From: Pseudomonadales bacterium | GTDB taxonomy: Bacteria > Pseudomonadota > Gammaproteobacteria > Pseudomonadales > UBA7239 | NCBI GenBank assembly: GCA_020443005.1 | Contig: JAGRJA010000029.1 | Location: forward strand, 1 to 5,432 | Reading direction: 5' to 3' | Length of the DNA stretch: 5,432 bases | Shown: positions 1-5,362 of the stretch, one piece after another | Layout of the letters: each line of letters opens with the position of its first letter | Numbering within the stretch: the first letter of the stretch is position 1 | The notes under the pieces: generated by a model | Told to the model about the DNA's origin: nothing | The model's input: only the letters and a program-made list of their open reading frames with translations | Database searches by the model: none | Made by a program: the position numbers and the translations under genes

Positions 1-896
1 ATCCGGTTCCTGCAAACGACAGTGTGATGTCGGAATCGGATATTGCCGATCTGAAAAAACAGATTCTTGCCTCAGGCCTGAGCGTATCGGAGCTGGTTTA
101 CACAGCCTGGTCTTCTGCTTCGACTTATCGCGGTTCTGATATGCGCGGTGGTGCCAACGGTGCCCGCATTCGCCTCGCACCTCAAAAAGACTGGGAGGTC
201 AACCAACCCGAGCAGTTGCAAAAGGTATTGGGTGTTCTTGAAGGTATACAAAAGGCGTGTGGCAAAGCGGTTTCCATGGCAGACCTGATTGTGTTGGGTG
301 GCGGTGCCGCGATTGAAAAGGCTGCCAGAGATGCGGGTCACGATATCGAAGTGCCTTTTGTACCGGGTCGCGGTGATGCCACTGATGAGCAAACCGATGC
401 GGATTCCTTTGCGGTACTGGAACCGATTGCGGATGGTTTTCGCAACTATGTGAACAGCCATGCCAAAGGTCGCTGTACGGTTTCCGCAGAAGAGCTGTTG
501 ATTGACAAGGCACAATTGTTGGGTCTTTCTGCGCCTGAAATGACAGTGCTGGTTGGCGGTATGCGTGTACTGAACGCCAACCATGCCGGTTCGCAACAGG
601 GTGTATTGACCGACAAACCCGGCACATTATCGAATGACTTCTTTGTCAATCTCTGCGACATGGCTACAGCGTGGAAACCCGTTTCAGAAGCTGGCGAAGC
701 CTTTGAAGGTGTGGATCGGGCAAGCGGCAAAGTGAAGTGGACAGCCAGCCGGGTTGATCTGGTGTTTGGCTCCAATTCGCAATTGCGTGCGCTTTCGGAG
801 GTTTACGCTCAGGATGACAACAAAGCCAAATTTGTAAATGACTTTGTGAAGGCCTGGGTGAAAGTCATGAATGCTGATCGCTTTGATATTGGCTGA
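1..896 (+). CDS. katG: Catalase-peroxidase KatG, C-terminal part (5' end outside window)
   Basis: This is the 3' portion of a bifunctional heme catalase-peroxidase, which removes hydrogen peroxide and can oxidise organic donors. The frame is open from the first base (the window begins inside an Asp codon, then PVPAND), so the gene starts upstream. About 298 of the usual 720-740 residues are present. They form the C-terminal domain, a heme-free duplication of the peroxidase fold that is needed to keep the N-terminal active site in shape. Family signatures seen are GSDMRGGANGARIRLAPQKD, the WEVNQP segment, MADLIVLGGGAAIEKAA, PFVPGRGDATDEQTD, LVGGMRVL and the WTASRVDLVFGSNSQLR stretch near the end. 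The catalytic His/Arg/Trp residues and the Met-Tyr-Trp adduct belong to the N-terminal domain and cannot be checked here. The gene converges on the luxI-P450 operon and is probably an unrelated housekeeping flank. Confidence 0.97.
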   Translation, partial: PVPANDSVMSESDIADLKKQILASGLSVSELVYTAWSSASTYRGSDMRGGANGARIRLAPQKDWEVNQPEQLQKVLGVLEGIQKACGKAVSMADLIVLGGGAAIEKAARDAGHDIEVPFVPGRGDATDEQTDADSFAVLEPIADGFRNYVNSHAKGRCTVSAEELLIDKAQLLGLSAPEMTVLVGGMRVLNANHAGSQQGVLTDKPGTLSNDFFVNLCDMATAWKPVSEAGEAFEGVDRASGKVKWTASRVDLVFGSNSQLRALSEVYAQDDNKAKFVNDFVKAWVKVMNADRFDIG

Positions 897-911
897 CTAT
901 TGCGGTGTTGA

Positions 912-942
912 AAAAACAGTGGGTCCTGTGCCCGCTGTTTTT
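912..942. terminator. Bidirectional rho-independent terminator between katG and the P450 gene
   Basis: A 12-bp stem pairs AAAAACAGTGGG (912-923) with CCCGCTGTTTTT (931-942) around a 7-base loop, with one U-G wobble. It lies 15 bases after the katG stop. On the + strand the descending arm ends in five T. On the - strand the arm ends in six T (complement of 911-916), so the same hairpin can also stop the leftward luxI-P450 transcript. This fits the convergent gene layout. Confidence 0.8.
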
Positions 943-1068
943 AAAGTTGGTGTCAGAGTGATATTTCAAAATCAATAGATTGACTGTCTTGGCTTTCGGA
1001 ACTGTGAATACACCGTGAGTGAGGACAATGTTGATACCGACGATGTTGTCACTGGACATCTTTGTAGC

Positions 1069-1115
1069 AGCTTGACAAAGCCCCCGCATGATGGCGAGGA
1101 CTTTGTCAGCTTTTT
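1069..1115 (+). terminator. Long hairpin with U-tract, + strand terminator of unassigned transcript
   Basis: The arm AGCTTGACAAAG (1069-1080) pairs with CTTTGTCAGCT (1101-1111) with one bulged T. An inner stem (1082-1087 with 1094-1099, one C-A mismatch) continues it around the loop ATGATG. The descending arm runs straight into five T (1111-1115). No U-tract exists in the - direction, so it would act on rightward transcripts. That means either back-up termination of katG read-through or the end of a small RNA made from 943-1068. A competing shorter hairpin, CTTTGT (1060-1065) with ACAAAG (1075-1080), would use the same ascending arm. Confidence 0.6.
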
Positions 1116-1139
1116 AAGATAGAACATGATGTATGTGAG

Positions 1140-2486
1140 CTACTTTAATTTATACCTCGCTTTTATTTTGTCCTTGGGTGGAAGGGTTCCTGTGCCGGAA
1201 CGCGTCAGGTTTACCTCGGGCAAGTGGCTTTCCATTAACTGAAAATCAAAAAACTGCAACAGGGTTGCGATAACAATCTTGAACTCGTTGCGTGAGAACC
1301 AGCGGCCGGGGCAAATGTTCTGCCCGCCACCAAAGGCAAACTGCATCGACTTGATTTTATCGCCCTGATAGTAAAACGACTTTTGGTTCAGGTAACGATC
1401 CCACTGAAAGGTATACGGGTCTTCGTATATCTCCGGAAAAAATGAACAAATGCGTGAAAAGCCAGCTACATATTCACCTTCTTCAATGTGATAGATGCCG
1501 TTTCTCGTTTCAAAAGCGGTATCTTTCACGGCAATGCGTCGTGAGAAGATGGAGCTGTAATGCCTCAGGGCTTCGTCAATGAACGAGTCCATTTTCTTGA
1601 GCTTCTCCAGTACAGGCAAAGTGAGCACGGGTTTGCCGGTTGCACTGTATTCATGACTGTCTTGCAACGCGGTGTTCATTTCCTCTTGCAGTAAGCCGCG
1701 TACAGAGGGGTCACGATAGAGGTGCAAAATGACCCAGTAGGCCACCACAATGGTGTTGCTGTTGGCAGCCCAGAAAATGCTGGTGTCGTTGGCGGCGACA
1801 TCGTAGGCCCGAATGCCATTTTCTTCAAAGCAATGGTAGCGCTCTAGCTGCATGGCATTGCTGACCTGGCTGGTTTGCTGGAAACGCTGGTTGATCCTGT
1901 TTCTGGCTGCTATCGCCTTCCTGAAAAACACTTTTGGTGCCCCACCCAGAATATAAAAGACATTATCATCAAAGACTTTGAAGTCCCGATAACTGTCATC
2001 TGAAGCAAAGGTATCGGACACCAGCGCCGCACTGCCGGCTTTGTAGATTAGACGCGACAGAAAGCTGTAAAGCTCAATATCTTGCCAGTGCGCTGAGGAT
2101 TCCTGAAAGATGACAGCCTCCAGCGTGTTCTGCATTTTCAGGTTGTAGTCATGCAAATTGTTTTTGGCTAAATGCTTGCGCATGATGTCGATCTGGGCAT
2201 GTACGGTGCGGTCGTAGGCATCCAGACTCGACCCAAAAACATGCTGGGAGATCAGGCGATTTGATTTTGTGGCACTGAAAGCCCTCTGCTTGTTGGCGTA
2301 CATTTCATGGATGTCATGCGGGTTAATCAGTATGTTCATCGCTTCCTTGCCAAGCCTGATTTTGAAGGTGTCGCCATACTGCGCATAACACCGCTGCATA
2401 AAGCCATCAGGGTCCTTGCCAAAGTCGAGCATGTGGCCAATCAAGGGCAGGCCACCGGAAACCACAGGTATGTGTTTAATCATCAT
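1140..2486 (-). CDS. Cytochrome P450 resembling the CYP7/CYP8 group, cotranscribed with luxI
   Basis: A heme-thiolate monooxygenase or isomerase of 448 residues (447 from the second ATG). Seen in order: an N-terminus without a membrane anchor, with a LPLIGH and GDTFKI entry region; an I-helix WAANSNTIVVAYW (239-251); K-helix ExxR (E305, R308); a meander DPYTFQWDRYL (R364); and the heme loop FGGGQNICPGRWF with ligand C392. The usual I-helix acid is Asn (N244) followed by T245. The residue usually Arg/His two before the Cys ligand is Asn. From memory of the family, the I-helix, DRYL meander, ICPGR loop and C-terminal LPP...KYK-like end match animal CYP7A1 sterol hydroxylase best, with CYP8 prostacyclin synthase related. 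Substrate unknown. It needs a redox partner if it is a hydroxylase; none is in the window. It lies 29 bases after luxI on the same strand, so it is very probably expressed with the AHL synthase. A fatty-acyl, AHL or isoprenoid substrate is inference only. Confidence 0.93.
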   Translation of the reverse strand: MMIKHIPVVSGGLPLIGHMLDFGKDPDGFMQRCYAQYGDTFKIRLGKEAMNILINPHDIHEMYANKQRAFSATKSNRLISQHVFGSSLDAYDRTVHAQIDIMRKHLAKNNLHDYNLKMQNTLEAVIFQESSAHWQDIELYSFLSRLIYKAGSAALVSDTFASDDSYRDFKVFDDNVFYILGGAPKVFFRKAIAARNRINQRFQQTSQVSNAMQLERYHCFEENGIRAYDVAANDTSIFWAANSNTIVVAYWVILHLYRDPSVRGLLQEEMNTALQDSHEYSATGKPVLTLPVLEKLKKMDSFIDEALRHYSSIFSRRIAVKDTAFETRNGIYHIEEGEYVAGFSRICSFFPEIYEDPYTFQWDRYLNQKSFYYQGDKIKSMQFAFGGGQNICPGRWFSRNEFKIVIATLLQFFDFQLMESHLPEVNLTRSGTGTLPPKDKIKARYKLK

Positions 2487-2489
2487 AAA

Positions 2490-2493
2490 CCTC
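2490..2493 (-). promoter_or_regulatory. Ribosome binding site of the P450 gene
   Basis: GAGG (inside ACGAGG) lies 3 bases before the first ATG (2486) and 6 bases before the second, adjacent ATG (2483). The spacing favours initiation at the second codon, giving a protein starting MIKHIP. The site sits in the short gap after the luxI stop, so the P450 has its own translation signal within the shared message. Confidence 0.6.
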
Positions 2494-2515
2494 GTTAATT
2501 TATTTGAATGAATGT

Positions 2516-3190
2516 TTAAGCCGCTTCGCGTGTTTCGAGCGCGATATTGGCAATAGCGAAAGTGTCGATACTGTCCATCAACAGGGTTTTGGCCGTTCTT
2601 AAAAGATCAGCGTTGATGTCGATCAGCGAGATGAGGATGTCGATGTTTTCCCTTTCAACGGTGTAGATATCACTGTTGCGTTGCAGGCTGGCATTGCGTT
2701 TGCCCAGCCAGGCCTCACCCTTGGTGGTGATGGTGCCTATTAACTGGTTGAAACCGAATTGTTGTGAAAGTTGAAACAGTTTCAGTAACAACAAGCCGGT
2801 GGACAGTTTGCCCAGGGCGGTATGACTGCTTTTGCCAACCCAGCGATTGCCTTCCCAGATTAAAGGCGACTTGGGTAGCGCAACGCCTTGGGTGAGGTAG
2901 CGGTAACTGTCCATTTCCAGTTCATAGTGTCCGGTTGTGGGTATCAGTCGTACCGCGCTGACCAGTGTTGGTGGGCTGAAGTCGGGGTGCTTTTGAGTGA
3001 CGAGAATATAGCGGGTATCCGGGGCATGATCGAAATGATCAAACTCCACCTTGTTAATCCTGTCCATATTGAGGTTGGGGTCATCTTCTTCAAAGCACTG
3101 GTAACGCAAATGACCGTATTGCAGCCTTAAATCTGCAGGCAGGGTTGCAGGGGTGTAGAGCGATGCTTCGAGTGTATAGCTGTGTTTCAT
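2516..3190 (-). CDS. luxI-like: LuxI-family acyl-homoserine lactone synthase, diverged
   Basis: It makes an AHL signal from S-adenosylmethionine and an acyl donor (acyl-ACP or acyl-CoA) in the cytoplasm. From the ATG at 3190 it has 224 residues, normal for LuxI. The family's conserved residues appear in register: R29 and F33 (RYQCF), E49, D51 and D54 (EFDHFD), R81 (RLIPTT) and E113/R116 (WEGNRW). The near-invariant Trp six residues after F33 (W34 in LuxI numbering) is Asn (N39), which is odd. The fold is GNAT-like. An in-frame extension to 3268 exists but runs through the predicted promoter and leader. GGAG lies 1 base before the ATG at 3196 and 7 bases before the ATG at 3190, so I chose 3190. 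The gene is divergent from a luxR and upstream of the P450 in one operon. The acyl chain cannot be predicted from the sequence. Confidence 0.9.
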   Translation of the reverse strand: MKHSYTLEASLYTPATLPADLRLQYGHLRYQCFEEDDPNLNMDRINKVEFDHFDHAPDTRYILVTQKHPDFSPPTLVSAVRLIPTTGHYELEMDSYRYLTQGVALPKSPLIWEGNRWVGKSSHTALGKLSTGLLLLKLFQLSQQFGFNQLIGTITTKGEAWLGKRNASLQRNSDIYTVERENIDILISLIDINADLLRTAKTLLMDSIDTFAIANIALETREAA

Positions 3191-3197
3191 CTTCATT

Positions 3198-3201
3198 CTC
3201 C
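3198..3201 (-). promoter_or_regulatory. Ribosome binding site deciding the luxI start
   Basis: GGAG on the - strand is 7 bases upstream of the ATG at 3190 but only 1 base from the in-frame ATG at 3196. It therefore supports the shorter protein beginning MKHSYTLEA rather than MKMKHS or the 250-residue form. Confidence 0.65.
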
Positions 3202-3219
3202 GATTTATTGATTGAAAAG

Positions 3220-3240
3220 CTTTCTGCAAAGTACAGAAAG
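3220..3240 (-). other. Perfect hairpin at the predicted 5' end of the luxI message
   Basis: On the - strand CTTTCTG pairs perfectly with CAGAAAG around the 7-base loop TACTTTG, followed by CTTTTC. If transcription begins near 3242-3243 as predicted, the hairpin starts within about 3 bases of the mRNA 5' end. Such 5' stem-loops can protect a message from RNase. The following four T also allow a weak attenuator. The stem has only 3 GC pairs, so the structure is real as sequence but its role is uncertain. Confidence 0.45.
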
Positions 3241-3248
3241 ACCGAAGA

Positions 3249-3254
3249 ATTGAA
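3249..3254 (-). promoter_or_regulatory. Predicted -10 of the luxI-P450 promoter
   Basis: TTCAAT on the - strand matches 4/6 of TATAAT. It lies at the same distance (32-37 bases) from the centre of the upstream operator as the luxR2 -10 does from its operator. No -35-like hexamer is seen at the expected place (TATAGG, partly inside the operator), as expected for a promoter that depends on an activator. The predicted start is near 3242-3243. Confidence 0.4.
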
Positions 3255-3279
3255 GGACATAAAGTCATATCCCTATACT
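3250..3279 (+). promoter_or_regulatory. Predicted luxR1 promoter (-35 TTGAAG, -10 TATACT)
   Basis: TTGAAG (3250-3255) and TATACT (3274-3279, 5/6) are separated by 18 bases, putting the start near 3286. That is in the middle of the inverted-repeat operator. The -35 shares its bases with the predicted luxI -10 on the other strand, so the two divergent promoters overlap back to back. Binding at the operator would be expected to block this promoter. Confidence 0.45.
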
Positions 3280-3296
3280 ATCTATATGGATAGTAT
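3275..3296. promoter_or_regulatory. lux-box-like operator 1, luxI/luxR1 divergent region
   Basis: Inverted repeat with arms ATACTATC (3275-3282) and GATAGTAT (3289-3296) around TATATG. The 18-bp core ACTATCTATATGGATAGT is shared, with one difference, with the site at 4337. Size and two-fold symmetry fit a LuxR-family dimer site, though the arms are not the Vibrio ACCTGTA type. The centre is about 43 bases before the predicted luxI start and on the predicted luxR1 start. This suggests activation of luxI and negative autoregulation of luxR1. Confidence 0.8.
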
Positions 3297-3323
3297 GGGT
3301 AGGGTTGAAGAAGAGGTAGACTG

Positions 3324-4196
3324 ATGAAAAGTGGTGGGGGTATGGCTGTGGAAGCTTTTATTGCAAACCTGATGGCCATGATGCCTTTGCATGGCTGTTT
3401 GATGTCAGATCCCGAGAGAACATGCATTCGTGAAATTGAAGAGCAGATCAAGGATGCGGTTCACTTTCTGGGGTTTCAATGCTATCGCTATTCAATTCAC
3501 CAGAAAGGCATTAACAGCCCGGATACCTACAGTATTGCAGTGAGTAATTTTCCAAAAAAATGGGAGGAGATATACGAAGCCGCGGCTTATTACAAGGTTG
3601 ACCCCATTGTGAAAATTTTCATGAGCCATGAAAGTGCGCGACAGGCACTGGATTTCGGCACCTGGAAGTCAGCCTTTGATTACGGTGTTAACAACCCCGA
3701 GGGAAAATCAGAAGCTGAAAAAAAATTCAACCAGAACCGGATAGAAGCCCTGTACGAGAAGGCCAGGGATTTTAACCTGAAAAGCGGGATTTTTCTGGTG
3801 CATGGTGACGACAAGTGTCAAACATTGATGAGTATGTCTTCTTCGGAAGAACCCGAAGTGCTGGAGCAAAGAATCGATGAAAACTTCTGGCGGGCGGTGC
3901 ACATGTTTGTGGTGCTTGTAGAGTACTCAGTGGGCCTGACGAGTGGTTGTGATGCCTGTATGCAGGGTATTCGCTTTGATGGAGGCAAGCCGGTCGGCTT
4001 GTCAGAAAAACAGCGGCGCCTGTTGATTGCATTTCACAAAAACCCGAATGCAACGATCAATGAAATCGCCAAATTGAGTGACACGGCAGCAAGTACAGTG
4101 AATTTTCACCTAAAAGCCATACGAAAAAAACTGAATCGTCCGGGTTTTTCCGGGGCCGCTCTGGCGCAATTTGCCAAGGATCACAATATGTTCTGA
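3324..4196 (+). CDS. luxR-like: LuxR-family AHL-responsive transcription regulator, canonical ligand pocket (luxR1)
   Basis: A signal-binding DNA-binding regulator of 290 residues. In the N-terminal autoinducer-binding domain the pocket residues are W80, Y84, D93, P94, W114 and G155. W80, Y84, D93 and P94 keep the exact spacing of TraR W57, Y61, D70 and P71, so an AHL ligand is expected. The C-terminal LuxR-type helix-turn-helix (about 226-285) carries TVNFHLKAIRKKL. The usual Glu of the L-T-x-R-E entry motif is Gln (Q230). The protein is longer than typical LuxR (about 230-260), with about 12 extra residues between W114 and G155. A CxxC (C209-C212) lies in the interdomain linker. AGAGG (3312-3316) is 7 bases before the ATG at 3324; the later ATG at 3342 is badly spaced from any site. 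It is divergent from luxI across a shared operator and is the likely partner receptor. Confidence 0.93.
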   Translation: MKSGGGMAVEAFIANLMAMMPLHGCLMSDPERTCIREIEEQIKDAVHFLGFQCYRYSIHQKGINSPDTYSIAVSNFPKKWEEIYEAAAYYKVDPIVKIFMSHESARQALDFGTWKSAFDYGVNNPEGKSEAEKKFNQNRIEALYEKARDFNLKSGIFLVHGDDKCQTLMSMSSSEEPEVLEQRIDENFWRAVHMFVVLVEYSVGLTSGCDACMQGIRFDGGKPVGLSEKQRRLLIAFHKNPNATINEIAKLSDTAASTVNFHLKAIRKKLNRPGFSGAALAQFAKDHNMF

Positions 4197-4203
4197 ACAA
4201 AAT

Positions 4204-4227
4204 CCAATAACAGTAATGTGTTATTGG
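4204..4227. repeat. Inverted repeat just after luxR1
   Basis: CCAATAACA (4204-4212) pairs perfectly with TGTTATTGG (4219-4227) around GTAATG, beginning 7 bases after the luxR1 stop. There is no T-run on the + side; on the - strand it is followed by ATTTTG. It may be a weak, AT-rich transcript end or 3' stabiliser for luxR1, or a protein-binding palindrome. The rest of 4228-4334 shows only weak short hairpins and no convincing reading frame. Confidence 0.5.
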
Positions 4228-4336
4228 TATAACCTTTCCGTGTTCGCCTGCCAGTGATTGATGTTAGCAGGATAGCTTATTGAGCTTGTAATATTCGGCA
4301 GCCCCGGTTTTCGTTCAAACCTACCGCCCCAAAAAC

Positions 4337-4354
4337 ACTATCTATCTGGATAGT
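4337..4354. promoter_or_regulatory. lux-box-like operator 2, upstream of luxR2
   Basis: ACTATCTATCTGGATAGT matches operator 1 at 17 of 18 core positions, in the same orientation, and both are followed by AT. The matching arms are ACTATC and GATAGT. Two near-copies about 1.06 kb apart, each just before a quorum-sensing gene, argue strongly for a common LuxR-type regulator. Its centre (4345.5) is about 43-44 bases before the predicted luxR2 start. Confidence 0.8.
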
Positions 4355-4376
4355 ATTTTTTTTCATGAAATCATCC

Positions 4377-4382
4377 TATAAA
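4377..4382 (+). promoter_or_regulatory. Predicted -10 of the luxR2 promoter
   Basis: TATAAA matches 5/6 of TATAAT; the predicted start is near 4389. The -35 position (4354-4359, TATTTT) is poor and abuts the operator, followed by a tract of eight T (4356-4363). This is the typical arrangement of a LuxR-activated promoter in which the regulator replaces -35 recognition. Confidence 0.5.
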
Positions 4383-4459
4383 TAACAATTGGAAATTGGC
4401 CCGATATTGTTGCCTTTTTTGCAAAGGGCGCTGGTTGTGGGTTTTTACGGGGAAAACGC

Positions 4460-5314
4460 ATGGATTTTTCAACAAGCTATAGAGTGTACGGAAACCTGAT
4501 TGCCCATCTGGGCATTGATGTTTCAGGTTTGCAGAAAAAAACCTTTGATGAAGCTTCTTTCATGAAAATGCTTGAAAAGTTATGCAACTATTTCAGGATG
4601 AAATATGTACGACTCGACATTTATGTACCTTCATCGACAAGACTATCTTTAAGCCCGGATTTGTCGTTGAGCACTTTTCCCGAATGCCGGAAGGAATACT
4701 GCAGTCCGGAATCAGGGGCGCAGAAAGACCCCTTGTTCAATTATATACAGCGCGAATTGCAAAAAAGACCGGTTGCCTATGCAACATGGAGTGAAGTGCT
4801 CAAAAATGAAAAGCGATTCCGGGACAGTGGGCAGGCATCTCCGGAAACAGGAGCAGATGATTATTGGCGGTTTATGTACAAGGAGGCCGAAGCAGGCCTT
4901 GGCTCTGGTGTGATTATTGCCAAGCGTAATATGAGCCATAAAATTGTGTTGAATTTTGCGAGCGCCAAAAACAGTTATGACACAGAAAGGGATTTTACGG
5001 GCGAAAAATGGAGGTTGTTGTATACGGCACTGTTGCTCGTAGAAGATATGCTCAATTACCTTGTTCTGGAAAATCAGAATACACCGCCAGAAACAGAAAA
5101 CAGGGAAGCGCCGGGTATTACCCGAAAAGAAACCGAAATATTAAGCTCCTTTCTTGAGAACCCCGCGGCGAATATAGCCGAGGTGGCGCGTTCAAGATAT
5201 GTCTCCGTGAATACCGTTAACTTTCATTTGAAAAGGTTGAGAAAACGCTTTGATGTGCCTCGTATATCCGGTTATCAACTGGCGCTAGTGTTAAAAAAGC
5301 GGTGTCTTTTATGA
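4460..5314 (+). CDS. luxR-like: LuxR-family regulator with altered ligand pocket (luxR2)
   Basis: A second LuxR-type regulator, 284 residues. Aligned by the shared Phe-Pro and Asp-Pro anchors (F73-P74, D90-P91), it keeps D90, P91, W110 and G150. It has Arg (R77) where TraR has W57 and Cys (C81, next to Y80) where it has Y61. The ligand pocket is therefore probably remodelled. The helix-turn-helix (about 218-280) keeps the conserved Glu (ITRKETEIL) and carries TVNFHLKRLRKRF. Its TVNFHLK is identical to luxR1, which suggests it binds the same operators. Its Trp-to-Gly spacing is extended like luxR1, so the two are probably old paralogues. The start is ATG 4460 with GGGG 7 bases upstream. It has its own operator-linked promoter and a terminator after the stop. 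It could bind a modified AHL, a non-AHL ligand, or none. Confidence 0.9.
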   Translation: MDFSTSYRVYGNLIAHLGIDVSGLQKKTFDEASFMKMLEKLCNYFRMKYVRLDIYVPSSTRLSLSPDLSLSTFPECRKEYCSPESGAQKDPLFNYIQRELQKRPVAYATWSEVLKNEKRFRDSGQASPETGADDYWRFMYKEAEAGLGSGVIIAKRNMSHKIVLNFASAKNSYDTERDFTGEKWRLLYTALLLVEDMLNYLVLENQNTPPETENREAPGITRKETEILSSFLENPAANIAEVARSRYVSVNTVNFHLKRLRKRFDVPRISGYQLALVLKKRCLL

Positions 5315-5333
5315 ATGGCGGCTTTTGTGAATG

Positions 5334-5362
5334 CCGTGATTTATGAATATTGCGGTTTTTTT
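5334..5362 (+). terminator. Rho-independent terminator after luxR2
   Basis: CCGTGAT (5334-5340) pairs with ATTGCGG (5349-5355) around an 8-base loop, with two G-U pairs, and is followed at once by seven T (5356-5362). The stem is modest but the U-tract is strong, and it begins 19 bases after the luxR2 stop. The remaining bases to 5432 show no supported gene. Confidence 0.6.

Noticed and set aside
1..896. katG as a functional partner of the P450 or quorum-sensing genes
   Set aside because: It is convergent, separated by a terminator and has no lux box visible in the window; its promoter is outside the window, so a link is not supported.
865..1089. 74-codon reading frame on the - strand after the P450 gene, possible third operon member
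   Set aside because: It runs through the bidirectional terminator at 912-942 and into the katG 3' end, has no convincing ribosome site and resembles no family I recognise. It is kept only as an unlikely option.
1015..1122. 35-codon acidic GTG-start frame on the + strand
   Set aside because: It includes the terminator hairpin and U-tract at its 3' end and has no ribosome site; the coding appearance is probably chance.
2888..3130. 80-codon + strand frame opposite luxI and similar frames opposite katG, P450 and the luxR genes
   Set aside because: They lie wholly within well-supported genes on the other strand or frame, lack family features, and are shadows of the real coding sequence.
3191..3268. 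N-terminal extension of luxI to give 250 residues
   Set aside because: The extra codons cover the predicted promoter start and leader hairpin, LuxI proteins do not need them, and the ribosome site fits the ATG at 3190.
4361..4370. Palindrome TTTCATGAAA between operator 2 and the luxR2 -10
   Set aside because: A 10-bp AT-rich palindrome is expected by chance in such DNA and has no second copy in the window.
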